Shown here: piece by piece, positions 1 to 7,447 of the stretch | How the letters are laid out: each line of letters starts with the position of its first letter | Numbering within the stretch: position 1 is the stretch's first letter | DNA from: an uncultured Lachnoclostridium sp. | GTDB lineage: Bacteria; Bacillota; Clostridia; Lachnospirales; Lachnospiraceae | Direction of reading: 5' to 3' | Assembly: GCA_902464595.1 (NCBI GenBank) | Contig: CABQJX010000004.1 | Location: forward strand, 1-64,000 | DNA length: 64,000 nt | The notes under the pieces: generated by a model | Told to the model about the DNA's origin: nothing | Seen by the model: the letters and a program-made list of their open reading frames with translations, nothing else | Databases searched by the model: none | Translations under genes and position numbers: made by a program

Positions 1-7
1 TATCCGG

Positions 8-43
8 GACATTTTCATTTGTGATATACTGAGACATTATCAT
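8..43. repeat. Two short direct repeats, possible IS end remnant
   Basis: Two copies of an 11-base motif, GACATTTTCAT at 8-18 and GACATTATCAT at 33-43, lie exactly 25 bases apart at the left edge of the window. Spaced GACATT-TCA repeats of this kind are reminiscent of the multiple terminal repeats of IS21-type elements, but no transposase is visible here and the window starts too close to judge. Low confidence. Confidence 0.25.
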
Positions 44-82
44 AAATGGCTTATAAAAACCAGCAAATATTTTTTTAAGGTA

Positions 83-110
83 TTGACATACTATTTATTT
101 AAGGTATAAT
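83..110 (+). promoter_or_regulatory. Promoter of the cupin/XRE regulator gene
   Basis: A consensus -35 TTGACA (83-88) and -10 TATAAT (105-110) are separated by 16 bases. TTTAAGGTAT occurs at 74-83 and again at 98-107, so a 10-base direct repeat overlaps the -35 and the -10. This suggests two operator half-sites, possibly for the regulator encoded just downstream. Confidence 0.65.
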
Positions 111-227
111 GAGAGGCGCATGTGTTTATTATTACTAAACTTTTCGCTTATTTTTATAGTCAGTTAGTATTTGTAAACTTTTTGTATAAAAAGCTGCGTC
201 CATATCGCTGCTGTCAGGAGGGATTTC

Positions 228-761
228 ATGGAGATCGGAACAAAAATAAAAGAGCTGCGGGTATTGAAGGGACTGACCCAGGAAGAACTGGCAGACCGGG
301 CCGAGCTCTCCAAGGGCTTTATATCCCAGTTAGAGCGGGATCTGACCTCTCCCTCCATCGCTACCCTCATGGATATTCTGCAGTGCCTGGGGACGACCAT
401 CGGCGAATTTTTCAATGAAACCCCCGATGAACAGGTGGTTTTTGGAAAACAGGATTATTTTGAGAAGATAGACACAGAATTAAATAATGAGATCAAATGG
501 ATCATTCCCAATGCCCAGAAAAATGTGATGGAGCCCATACTCCTCACCCTGAAGGCAGGCGGCTCCACCTACCCGGATAACCCTCACGAGGGAGAAGAAT
601 TTGGATATGTGCTCCAGGGATCTGTGTCCATTCATATCGGCAATAAGGCATACAAAGCAAAAAAGGGAGAGTCCTTTTATTTTACTCCGGATAAAAAGCA
701 TTACCTTGCCAGCAAAAACGGGGCGCTGCTCCTTTGGGTAAGCTCCCCGCCCAGCTTCTAA
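228..761 (+). CDS. XRE-family regulator with C-terminal cupin domain (PuuR-like)
   Basis: A 177-residue DNA-binding regulator. Residues about 7-62 form an XRE helix-turn-helix (GLTQEELADRAELSKGFISQ, with SPSIATL after it). Residues about 105-175 form a cupin barrel (HEGEEFGYVLQGSV, then the GESFYF turn). This is the architecture of PuuR-type regulators that sense a small ligand through the cupin and control polyamine genes. The ATG at 228 follows a good AGGAGG-type site. It lies 56 bases upstream of potA in the same direction, so it most likely regulates potABCD. Polyamine sensing is inferred from the neighbourhood; it could be another XRE-cupin regulator. Confidence 0.88.
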   Translation: MEIGTKIKELRVLKGLTQEELADRAELSKGFISQLERDLTSPSIATLMDILQCLGTTIGEFFNETPDEQVVFGKQDYFEKIDTELNNEIKWIIPNAQKNVMEPILLTLKAGGSTYPDNPHEGEEFGYVLQGSVSIHIGNKAYKAKKGESFYFTPDKKHYLASKNGALLLWVSSPPSF

Positions 762-773
762 ACATTTTCAAAC

Positions 774-783
774 CAAATATTTG
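774..783. promoter_or_regulatory. Palindrome upstream of potA, candidate operator
   Basis: The perfect 10-base palindrome CAAATATTTG lies between the regulator stop and the potA start. The same CAAATATTT core recurs at 64-72, just upstream of the regulator's own -35. Two similar sites in front of both transcription units fit one regulator acting on itself and on potABCD. This is inference from sequence only. Confidence 0.3.
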
Positions 784-817
784 TTTTACTACATTAGGAT
801 AAAGGAGATTTACTATC

Positions 818-1894
818 ATGAGCCAGCCATTGATCGATCTGCAGCACATATCCAAAAGCTTTGACGGCGAGCTTGTCCTGGACGACTTAAATCTTTCCAT
901 TAAAGAGAACAGCTTCGTCACCCTCTTAGGCCCCAGCGGATGCGGCAAGACTACGACCCTGCGTATTCTGGGCGGCTTCACCATCCCTGACTCCGGAAAG
1001 GTCATGTTTGATGGGGAAGACATCAGCCGTGTTCCTCCCAATAAGCGTCAGCTGAACACCGTATTCCAGAAATACGCCCTGTTCCCCCATATGAACATTG
1101 CGGAGAACATTGCCTTTGGCTTAAAGATCAAGAATAAACCAAAATCCTATATTGACGATAAGATCAAGTACGCCTTAAAGCTGGTGAATCTGTCCGGCTA
1201 TGAAAAGCGCTCCGTCAACTCCTTATCCGGCGGCCAGCAGCAGCGTATCGCCATCGCAAGGGCCATTGTAAATGAGCCCCGGGTGCTGCTCCTTGACGAG
1301 CCTCTGGGCGCTCTGGACTTAAAGCTGCGCCAGGATATGCAGTATGAGCTGATCCGCCTGAAAAACGAGTTGGGCATCACATTTATCTATGTAACCCACG
1401 ACCAGGAGGAGGCCCTCACCATGTCTGACACCATTGTCGTCATGAACCAGGGATATATCCAGCAGATGGGTTCCCCGGAGCAGATCTACAACGAGCCTGA
1501 GAACGCCTTTGTGGCCGACTTTATCGGAGAAAGCAATATCGTCCCCGGCATCATGATCCGCGACGAGCTGGTAGAGATCTTCGGCGCCCGCTTCGCCTGT
1601 GTGGACAAGGGCTTCGGAGTGAATAAACCTGTGGATGTGGTGATCCGGCCTGAGGACATTGACCTGGTAAAACCGGAGGACGGAACACTTCAGGGCGTGG
1701 TGACCCACCTGATCTTCAAGGGCGTTCACTACGAAATGGAGGTAACTACTCCGGACGGTTTTGAATGGCTGGTGCACTCCACCGACATGTTCCCTGTAGG
1801 CCAGCAGGTAGGCATCCATGTGGAGCCCTTTGAGATCCAGATCATGAACAAACCTGCTTCAGAAGATGAGGAGGCGCTGGGAGTCAATGAATAG
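818..1894 (+). CDS. potA: Spermidine/putrescine ABC transporter ATP-binding protein PotA
   Basis: A 358-residue ATPase of the polyamine importer, driving uptake from the cytoplasmic face. Visible motifs are Walker A GPSGCGKTT (about 38-46), the Q-loop region with FQKYALFPHM, signature LSGGQQQR, Walker B VLLLDEP and the switch region YVTHDQEEA. The C-terminal third is a TOBE-type domain with VVIRPEDIDLV, typical of PotA/FbpC-type ATPases. AAGGAG precedes the ATG. Its last codons overlap the upstream signal and start of potB, indicating translational coupling. The length matches the PotA family. Confidence 0.95.
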   Translation: MSQPLIDLQHISKSFDGELVLDDLNLSIKENSFVTLLGPSGCGKTTTLRILGGFTIPDSGKVMFDGEDISRVPPNKRQLNTVFQKYALFPHMNIAENIAFGLKIKNKPKSYIDDKIKYALKLVNLSGYEKRSVNSLSGGQQQRIAIARAIVNEPRVLLLDEPLGALDLKLRQDMQYELIRLKNELGITFIYVTHDQEEALTMSDTIVVMNQGYIQQMGSPEQIYNEPENAFVADFIGESNIVPGIMIRDELVEIFGARFACVDKGFGVNKPVDVVIRPEDIDLVKPEDGTLQGVVTHLIFKGVHYEMEVTTPDGFEWLVHSTDMFPVGQQVGIHVEPFEIQIMNKPASEDEEALGVNE

Positions 1895-2726
1895 CCAAAA
1901 GAAAAGCGCCGCCATCGGCAGAGCCCTGATGTCCGGCCCTTATCTCCTGTGGATGATCGGTTTTACCCTGATCCCCCTGGCTCTCATCATGTGGTACGGC
2001 CTCACTGATAAGACAGGAAGCTTTACCCTGGCAAATGTAATCTCCATTGCCGCGGCCGACCACGCCAAAGCCCTGTGGCTGTCCCTGGGACTGTCCTTGG
2101 GAAGCACTCTTGTATGTCTGCTTTTAGCCTATCCTCTTGCTATGATCCTGAAAGGACGGGGGACATCCGCCGGAAGCTTTATTGTATTTATCTTTGTCCT
2201 TCCTATGTGGATGAATTTCCTTCTGCGGACCCTGGCATGGCAGACTTTGTTGGAAAAAAATGGAGTTATCAATGGGATTTTGAGCTGGCTTCATCTCCCT
2301 ACCCAGTCATTGATCAACACTCCGGCAGCTATTATCCTGGGTATGGTATACAACTTCCTTCCCTTTATGGTTCTGCCTATTTACAATGTGCTCTCCAAGA
2401 TCGACGACAATGTGATCAACGCTGCCAAAGACCTGGGGGCCAACGGATTCCAGCGCCTGATGCTGGTATGGCTCCCTTTAAGTGTTCCGGGGATCATCAG
2501 CGGCATCACTATGGTGTTCGTTCCTTCTCTGACCACCTTCGTGATCTCAGATCTTTTGGGAGGAAGCAAGATCCTGCTCATCGGCAATGTGATTGAGCAG
2601 GAGTTTACTAAGGGAAACAACTGGCATTTAGGAAGCGGCCTTTCCCTGGTGCTGATGGTATTTATCCTCATCAGTATGGCTATGATCGCCAAATACGATA
2701 AAAATGGAGAGGGGACATCATTCTAA
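1887..2726 (+). CDS. potB: Spermidine/putrescine ABC transporter permease PotB
   Basis: An inner-membrane permease of 279 residues with about six membrane segments, the first near IGFTLIPLALIMWYGL. The cytoplasmic EAA-type loop reads AAKDLGANGFQRLMLVWLPL, which contacts PotA. An upstream in-frame ATG exists at 1866, but the ATG at 1887 has GAGGAGG at the right distance, so 1887 is preferred. The start overlaps the end of potA by 8 bases, and the stop overlaps the potC start (TAATG). Second gene of the potABCD operon. Confidence 0.92.
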   Translation: MNSQKKSAAIGRALMSGPYLLWMIGFTLIPLALIMWYGLTDKTGSFTLANVISIAAADHAKALWLSLGLSLGSTLVCLLLAYPLAMILKGRGTSAGSFIVFIFVLPMWMNFLLRTLAWQTLLEKNGVINGILSWLHLPTQSLINTPAAIILGMVYNFLPFMVLPIYNVLSKIDDNVINAAKDLGANGFQRLMLVWLPLSVPGIISGITMVFVPSLTTFVISDLLGGSKILLIGNVIEQEFTKGNNWHLGSGLSLVLMVFILISMAMIAKYDKNGEGTSF

Positions 2727-3520
2727 TGACAAAGGGAAGTAAATTACTGCGCAAATTTGTGTCCGATTTTTATATGGTGCTCATACTGATATTCCTGTAT
2801 GCCCCCATCCTCACCATGATGGTATTATCCTTCAACCGTTCCAAATCCAGGACTCAGTGGGGAGGCTTTACCCTCCAGTGGTACACACAGATGTTTGACA
2901 GCCGTTCCATTATGAGCGCCCTGTCCACTACCCTGATCATCGCGTTTCTGGCAGCCCTGATCGCCACCCTGCTGGGAACCGTAGCGGCCATCTCCATTCA
3001 GGCTATGAAGCCGATCCCAAGGACTGTCTTTTTAGGGATCACCAACATTCCTATGCTGAATGCAGAGATCGTTACAGGCATCTCCCTTATGCTGTGTTTT
3101 ATCGCGTTTGGGATCTCATTGGGCTTTAAAACCATATTGATCTCCCATATTACTTTCTGTATCCCTTATGTGATACTGAGCGTGCTGCCAAAGCTAAAAC
3201 AGACGGACAAATATATCTACGAGGCTGCCCTGGATCTGGGGGCTTCCCCTCTCAGAGCCTTTTTTAAGGTGGTTCTGCCCGACATCATGCCTGGGATCCT
3301 GTCCGGTTTCCTCCTAGCATTTACTATGTCCTTAGATGATTTTATCATCACCCACTTTACCAAGGGCGCCGGGATCAATACCCTGTCCACCCTGATCTAC
3401 AGTGAAGTTCGGCGAGGAATACGGCCTTCTATGTACGCCCTGTCCACCATCATTTTCCTGGTGGTGCTGATACTGCTCATTTTCGTTAATTTCCGTACCT
3501 CCAAGAAAACGGAAGGCTAA
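2726..3520 (+). CDS. potC: Spermidine/putrescine ABC transporter permease PotC
   Basis: The second permease of the polyamine importer, 264 residues with about six hydrophobic segments. The coupling loop EAALDLGASPLRAFFKVVLP is a clear EAA motif. The ATG shares one base with the potB TAA, so the two are almost certainly translated together. Length and motif match PotC. The two potD genes follow in the same direction. Confidence 0.93.
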   Translation: MTKGSKLLRKFVSDFYMVLILIFLYAPILTMMVLSFNRSKSRTQWGGFTLQWYTQMFDSRSIMSALSTTLIIAFLAALIATLLGTVAAISIQAMKPIPRTVFLGITNIPMLNAEIVTGISLMLCFIAFGISLGFKTILISHITFCIPYVILSVLPKLKQTDKYIYEAALDLGASPLRAFFKVVLPDIMPGILSGFLLAFTMSLDDFIITHFTKGAGINTLSTLIYSEVRRGIRPSMYALSTIIFLVVLILLIFVNFRTSKKTEG

Positions 3521-3566
3521 CGGACTGATTTCACATGCGACACGATTACAACATGAGGAGAACATT

Positions 3567-4676
3567 ATGAAAAAAAGAACCGCTGTTTCCCTGGCCGCCG
3601 CTGCGGCTTCCATTTTGTCCGCCGCACTGCTTTCCGGCTGCGGCAATGCTTCCTCGACAGAAGGAAGCAAGGAAGATAACGTTCTTAATGTCTATAACTG
3701 GGGCGAGTATATTGATGAATCCGTCATCACCCAGTTTGAGGACGAGACCGGCATCAAGGTAGTTTACGACATGTTTGAAACAAACGAGGAGATGTACCCC
3801 ATCATTGAAGCCGGAGGCGTAAAATATGATGCAGTATGCCCTTCTGATTATATGATCCAGCGCATGATCCAAAATAATCTGTTAGCGGAACTGAATCTGG
3901 ATCAGATTCCTAATTATAAAGAAATCGGGCCGGAATACCTGGAAATAGCTAAGGGCTTTGACCCGGAAAGCAAATATACAGTTCCCTACTGCTGGGGAAC
4001 AACAGGCCTGATCTACAATACCAAGCGTTTGGAGGAGCTGGGAGTTCCTGCACCTACCAAATGGGAAGACCTGTGGAATCCAAAGCTTAAGGGTGAGATC
4101 CTGATGCAGAACAGCCTGCGCAATGCTTTCGCAGCCGGATTAAAGATCAAGGGCTACTCCTTAAATTCCACAAACCGCGATGAGATTGCCGAGGCACGGG
4201 ATCTGCTCATCGAGCAGAAGCCCCTTGTCCAGGCTTACGTGATCGACCAGGTAAGAGATAAGATGATCGGCGGCGAAGCCGCTGTGGGTGTGATCTATTC
4301 CGGTGAGATGCTTTATATCCAGAATGCGGCAAAGGAGCAGGGCGTGGATTATGATCTGGAATTTGCTCTTCCTGAGGAGGGAACCAGCTATTGGATGGAC
4401 TGCTGGGTAATCCCAGCCAACGCAGAACACAAGGAAAATGCAGAAAAATGGATCAATTTCCTCTGCCGTCCCGATATTGCCAAGAAAAATTTTGAGTATA
4501 TTACTTACGCCACCCCCAACAAGGGGGCTTACGAACTATTGGATCCTGAAATCCAAAACAATAAAGCCCTGTTCCCGGACATCAGCAAACTGGAAAACTG
4601 TGAGATCATCCAGTATCTGGGCGATGAAGTAGATTCCATTTACAATGAGATGTGGAAAGAAGTCAAGGCTGAGTAG
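3567..4676 (+). CDS. potD: Spermidine/putrescine-binding lipoprotein PotD, copy 1
   Basis: A 369-residue extracytoplasmic polyamine receptor. The N-terminus is a lipoprotein signal with lipobox LSGC (Cys about 25). The mature part begins NVLNVYNWGEYID, the strand typical of PotD/PotF, and contains the family pattern CPSDYMIQRM. It captures spermidine or putrescine and delivers it to PotBC. The start follows a GAGGAG site 46 bases after potC. A second, closely similar copy follows 94 bases later. Confidence 0.93.
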   Translation: MKKRTAVSLAAAAASILSAALLSGCGNASSTEGSKEDNVLNVYNWGEYIDESVITQFEDETGIKVVYDMFETNEEMYPIIEAGGVKYDAVCPSDYMIQRMIQNNLLAELNLDQIPNYKEIGPEYLEIAKGFDPESKYTVPYCWGTTGLIYNTKRLEELGVPAPTKWEDLWNPKLKGEILMQNSLRNAFAAGLKIKGYSLNSTNRDEIAEARDLLIEQKPLVQAYVIDQVRDKMIGGEAAVGVIYSGEMLYIQNAAKEQGVDYDLEFALPEEGTSYWMDCWVIPANAEHKENAEKWINFLCRPDIAKKNFEYITYATPNKGAYELLDPEIQNNKALFPDISKLENCEIIQYLGDEVDSIYNEMWKEVKAE

Positions 4677-4770
4677 GGAACACTCCCCTCAGGACTGTCA
4701 TAAAGCGTTCTGACAAGCCGCCTGACAAACTGCAGTTCCGAAACAACCCCTTATGAAAAGGAGAATGACT

Positions 4771-5877
4771 ATGAAAAAGAAAATTGCTGTTCCCCTGGCT
4801 GCCGCAGCAGCTTCCCTTCTGTCCGCTTCCCTCTTAACCGGATGCGGAGCTTCCTCCTCTGACGGCGGAAAAGAAGAAAATGTCCTCAATGTTTACAACT
4901 GGGGAGAATATATTGATGAGGAAGTCATCACCCAGTTTGAAGACGAAACAGGCATCAAGGTAGTATATGATATGTTTGAGACCAACGAGGAAATGTATCC
5001 GGTTATTGAAGCCGGAGGCGTAACCTATGATGTTGTATGTCCTTCTGATTACATGATCCAGCGCATGATTGAAAATAATCTGTTGGCTGAGATCAACTTT
5101 GACAACATTCCAAATTATAAGGAGATCGGGCAGGAGTATCTGGACATCTCCAAAGGATTTGATAAAGAAAACAAATACTCTGTTCCCTACTGCTGGGGAA
5201 CTATGGGGATCCTGTACAATACCAAACGTCTGGAGGAATTAGGCGTACCTGCTCCCACCAAATGGGCTGACCTGTGGGATCCAAAGCTCAGCGGCGAAAT
5301 CCTGATGCAGAACAGCGTCCGGGATGCTTTTACGGCAGCCTTGAAGATGAAGGGTTACTCTCTAAACTCCACCAATCCCGACGAATTAGCTGAAGCACGC
5401 GATTTGCTCATTGAGCAGAAGCCCCTTGTCCAGGCTTATGTGATCGACCAGGTAAGGGATAAGATGATTGGCGGCGAGGCTGCTGTGGGCGTGATCTACT
5501 CCGGCGAGATGCTCTATATCCAGAACGAAGTGGCAGACCAGGGACTGGATTTCACCCTGGAATATGTGATCCCTGAGGAAGGCACAAACTATTGGATCGA
5601 TTCCTGGGTAATCCCTGCCAATGCGAAGCATAAAGAAAATGCAGAGAAATGGATCGACTTCCTCTGCCGTCCTGACATTGCTAAGAAAAACTTTGAGTAC
5701 ATTACCTACGCTACTCCCAATAAGGGGGCGTATGAGCTGTTGGATGAGGAACTCAAGAATAATCCTTCCCTGTTCCCTGATCTGAGCAAGCTGACCAACT
5801 GCGAGATCATTCAGTATCTTGGGGAGGATGTGGATTCTATTTACAACGATCTGTGGAAAGAGATTAAGGCGGAATAA
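4771..5877 (+). CDS. potD: Spermidine/putrescine-binding lipoprotein PotD, copy 2 (tandem paralogue)
   Basis: A 368-residue polyamine-binding lipoprotein with lipobox LTGC. By eye most residues match copy 1, with long identical blocks such as QKPLVQAYVIDQVRDKMIGG. In-frame ATGs also occur at 4753 and 4765, but AAAGGAGA at 4757-4764 is placed for the ATG at 4771. Substitutions cluster at the surface and in the C-terminal lobe (for example IDSWVIPA against MDCWVIPA). The duplicates may differ in ligand preference or expression. A strong terminator follows, so this is the last gene of the operon. Confidence 0.92.
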   Translation: MKKKIAVPLAAAAASLLSASLLTGCGASSSDGGKEENVLNVYNWGEYIDEEVITQFEDETGIKVVYDMFETNEEMYPVIEAGGVTYDVVCPSDYMIQRMIENNLLAEINFDNIPNYKEIGQEYLDISKGFDKENKYSVPYCWGTMGILYNTKRLEELGVPAPTKWADLWDPKLSGEILMQNSVRDAFTAALKMKGYSLNSTNPDELAEARDLLIEQKPLVQAYVIDQVRDKMIGGEAAVGVIYSGEMLYIQNEVADQGLDFTLEYVIPEEGTNYWIDSWVIPANAKHKENAEKWIDFLCRPDIAKKNFEYITYATPNKGAYELLDEELKNNPSLFPDLSKLTNCEIIQYLGEDVDSIYNDLWKEIKAE

Positions 5878-5920
5878 TATCCTTTCCTCATGTTCTGAGA
5901 AAACGTTCAATTAAAAAGAT

Positions 5921-5990
5921 AAAAAAGCTCTGCTTTCTTTAAAAGCCCTATGACAGGCTCCTAAAAGAAAGGAGAGCTTTTTATTTTCTT
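5921..5990 (+). terminator. Rho-independent terminator of the pot operon
   Basis: A long hairpin pairs AAAAAGCTCTGCTTTCTTT with AAAGAAAGGAGAGCTTTTT around a 20-base loop and runs into a T-rich tail. The near-symmetry means it could also act on minus-strand transcripts of the Feo-associated gene that ends at 6022. Confidence 0.85.
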
Positions 5991-6021
5991 CCTGTCCCCG
6001 GCAATTCAGCCATGGACCGCT

Positions 6022-6201
6022 TTATTTTACATCTCCATGTCCATGACTGCCGCAGGCGCTGCAACCTCCTCCGCAGCTTCCTCCGCATCCGGAACAGCCG
6101 CAGCAGCCCTTTCCTTCCTTCTTATCCCGGATCATTTTTCTGACTACCAAACATACGGAGCCCGTCAATACGGCTAAAATAATAAATGTAGGGATATTCA
6201 T
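6022..6201 (-). CDS. FeoB-associated Cys-rich membrane protein (59 aa)
   Basis: A small protein read directly on the minus strand: MNIPTFIILAVLTGSVCLVV, then RKMIRDKK, then a Cys/Gly-rich tail (CCGCSGCGG, SCGGGCSACGSHGHG). One N-terminal membrane segment (about 4-20), a basic stop-transfer patch and clustered cysteines are the hallmarks of the FeoB-associated Cys-rich family found beside Fe(II) transporters. GAAGGAGG lies at the right distance from the ATG. No feoA or feoB is present in this window, so the gene stands alone or has been separated from them. It is divergent from a DtxR-type regulator with an intervening palindrome, which supports iron control. Confidence 0.85.
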   Translation of the reverse strand: MNIPTFIILAVLTGSVCLVVRKMIRDKKEGKGCCGCSGCGGSCGGGCSACGSHGHGDVK

Positions 6202-6254
6202 ACCCCAGCCTCCTTCATTAAGTTTCCTATGCGTTTCTTACTTGTCTGTTATTT

Positions 6255-6272
6255 AGTTAGTTATATCTAACT
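6255..6272. promoter_or_regulatory. Palindromic operator candidate for the DtxR-type regulator
   Basis: AGTTAG and CTAACT flank the six bases TTATAT, giving an 18-base dyad with perfect arms. It lies just downstream of the predicted minus-strand -10 (6281-6286), where a bound repressor would block the Cys-rich membrane protein gene. Half-site and spacing resemble the TTAG/CTAA-type boxes of iron-dependent DtxR-family repressors. Confidence 0.5.
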
Positions 6273-6280
6273 CTTTTTAC

Positions 6281-6331
6281 AGTCTAGCACCAAGCACCGA
6301 CCTTGTCAATCATTTTTTAATATGATAAACT
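6281..6331. promoter_or_regulatory. Back-to-back divergent promoters sharing one -35 region
   Basis: On the minus strand, TTGACA (6309-6304), 17 bases, then TAGACT (6286-6281) with an extended TGC in front. On the plus strand, TTGTCA (6303-6308), 17 bases, then TAAACT (6326-6331) with an extended TGA. The two -35 boxes overlap on opposite strands, so polymerases would compete for the site. They serve the Cys-rich membrane protein (minus) and the DtxR-type regulator (plus). Confidence 0.6.
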
Positions 6332-6378
6332 AAGACTAGTGCACTGCATTTATTTTTAACAACGGGGGTAACAAAAAT

Positions 6379-6774
6379 TTGAAGATACAAGAATCCGCAG
6401 AAAACTATCTGGAAACGATCCTTATACTTTCCAAAGAACACCCTTATGTCCGCTCCATTGATATTGCCAATGAGCTGAATTTTTCTAAACCCAGCGTCAG
6501 TGTTGCCATGAAAAATTTGAGAGAAAACGGTTACATCAAAACGGATCATCAGGGACACATCACCCTTACGGAATCAGGGCGGGAGATCGCCGAGATGATC
6601 TTAGAACGGCATACTTTTTTATCCAACTGGCTTATTTACCTGGGAGTAGATCCCCATACAGCCGCCGAGGATGCATGCCGCATGGAACATACTCTGAGCC
6701 ACGAAAGCTTCAAGGCCATCAAACGGCATATCACTTCCGGAAATGAGCTTCCTGAGGGATTTAAAGCCGATTGA
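6379..6774 (+). CDS. DtxR-family iron-dependent transcriptional repressor
   Basis: A 131-residue regulator. Residues 22-56 are a winged helix (SIDIANELNFSKPSVSVAMK) and the rest a metal-binding dimerisation domain. The core EDACRMEH (C100, E103, H104) matches the Cys-Glu-His primary site of iron-type DtxR/IdeR proteins rather than the Glu-Glu-His of MntR. H78 is also present, but the N-terminal ligand position is Asn9 and some ancillary ligands appear replaced, so affinity may differ. There is no C-terminal SH3-like domain. The start is a TTG at 6379, with no in-frame ATG nearby. Likely target: the divergent Cys-rich membrane protein gene and itself. Confidence 0.85.
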   Translation: MKIQESAENYLETILILSKEHPYVRSIDIANELNFSKPSVSVAMKNLRENGYIKTDHQGHITLTESGREIAEMILERHTFLSNWLIYLGVDPHTAAEDACRMEHTLSHESFKAIKRHITSGNELPEGFKAD

Positions 6775-6829
6775 TCTATTTTTCTGTCTATTCAGGGCAG
6801 GAAAACCAGCAGATAAAGGGGGATTTTTG

Positions 6830-7399
6830 ATGTTAAAAGAACTTGTAACAAAATGCCGTTCCTATCGCCGGTTTTACCAGGATATTCCCATTCCCAGAGA
6901 GGATCTTCTGGATATGATTGATACCGCCAGGCTCACCCCCTCGGCAGCCAATGCCCAGGCCCTGAAATTTAAGATCCTGGATCGTCCGGAAGAATGTGAA
7001 GCTCTGTTTCCAAATCTTTTGTGGGCAAAGGCATTAGAGAATTGGGATGGCCCTGAAAAAGGCGAGCGGCCCAGCGCTTATATTGTGATCCTCTGGGATC
7101 TCTCCATCGGCAGGAACCGGCAATGGGACAGCGGCATCGCCGCTCAGACCATCCTCCTGTCCTCTGTGGAGAAGGGCTTTGGCGGCTGTATGCTGGCAAG
7201 CCTGCGCCGCCAGGAAGCCATGAGGATCCTGGATCTGGATCCGGAACGCTACTATGCCGACCTGGTGATCGCCCTGGGAAAGCCGAAGGAAACCGTCGTT
7301 TTGGAACCGGTAGGCCCAGAGGGCTCGACTGCCTATTACCGCGACGAAAACCAGGTACACCATGTTCCCAAACGAAGCCTCAAGGAGATTCTGGTGTAA
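6830..7399 (+). CDS. Nitroreductase family protein (FMN-dependent oxidoreductase)
   Basis: A 189-residue flavoprotein of the nitroreductase fold. The start YRRFYQDIPIPREDLLDMID and TPSAANAQALKF are the usual FMN-contacting N-terminal segments; GIAAQTILLSSVEKGFGGCM is the central helix. The ATG at 6830 follows AAAGGGGG, and the reading frame open farther upstream overlaps the DtxR gene and is less likely to be used. It probably reduces a quinone or nitro-type compound with NAD(P)H; the physiological substrate cannot be told. It lies 55 bases after the regulator and may be co-transcribed with it. Confidence 0.85.
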   Translation: MLKELVTKCRSYRRFYQDIPIPREDLLDMIDTARLTPSAANAQALKFKILDRPEECEALFPNLLWAKALENWDGPEKGERPSAYIVILWDLSIGRNRQWDSGIAAQTILLSSVEKGFGGCMLASLRRQEAMRILDLDPERYYADLVIALGKPKETVVLEPVGPEGSTAYYRDENQVHHVPKRSLKEILV

Positions 7400-7447
7400 G
7401 CTGAGGGAAAATACAAACAGCTGAATCCCTGCATAGTGAACTGCTGC

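Noticed and set aside
1319..1819. 166-residue minus-strand frame inside potA
   Set aside because: Antisense to conserved ATPase motifs; His/Leu-rich composition typical of shadow frames.
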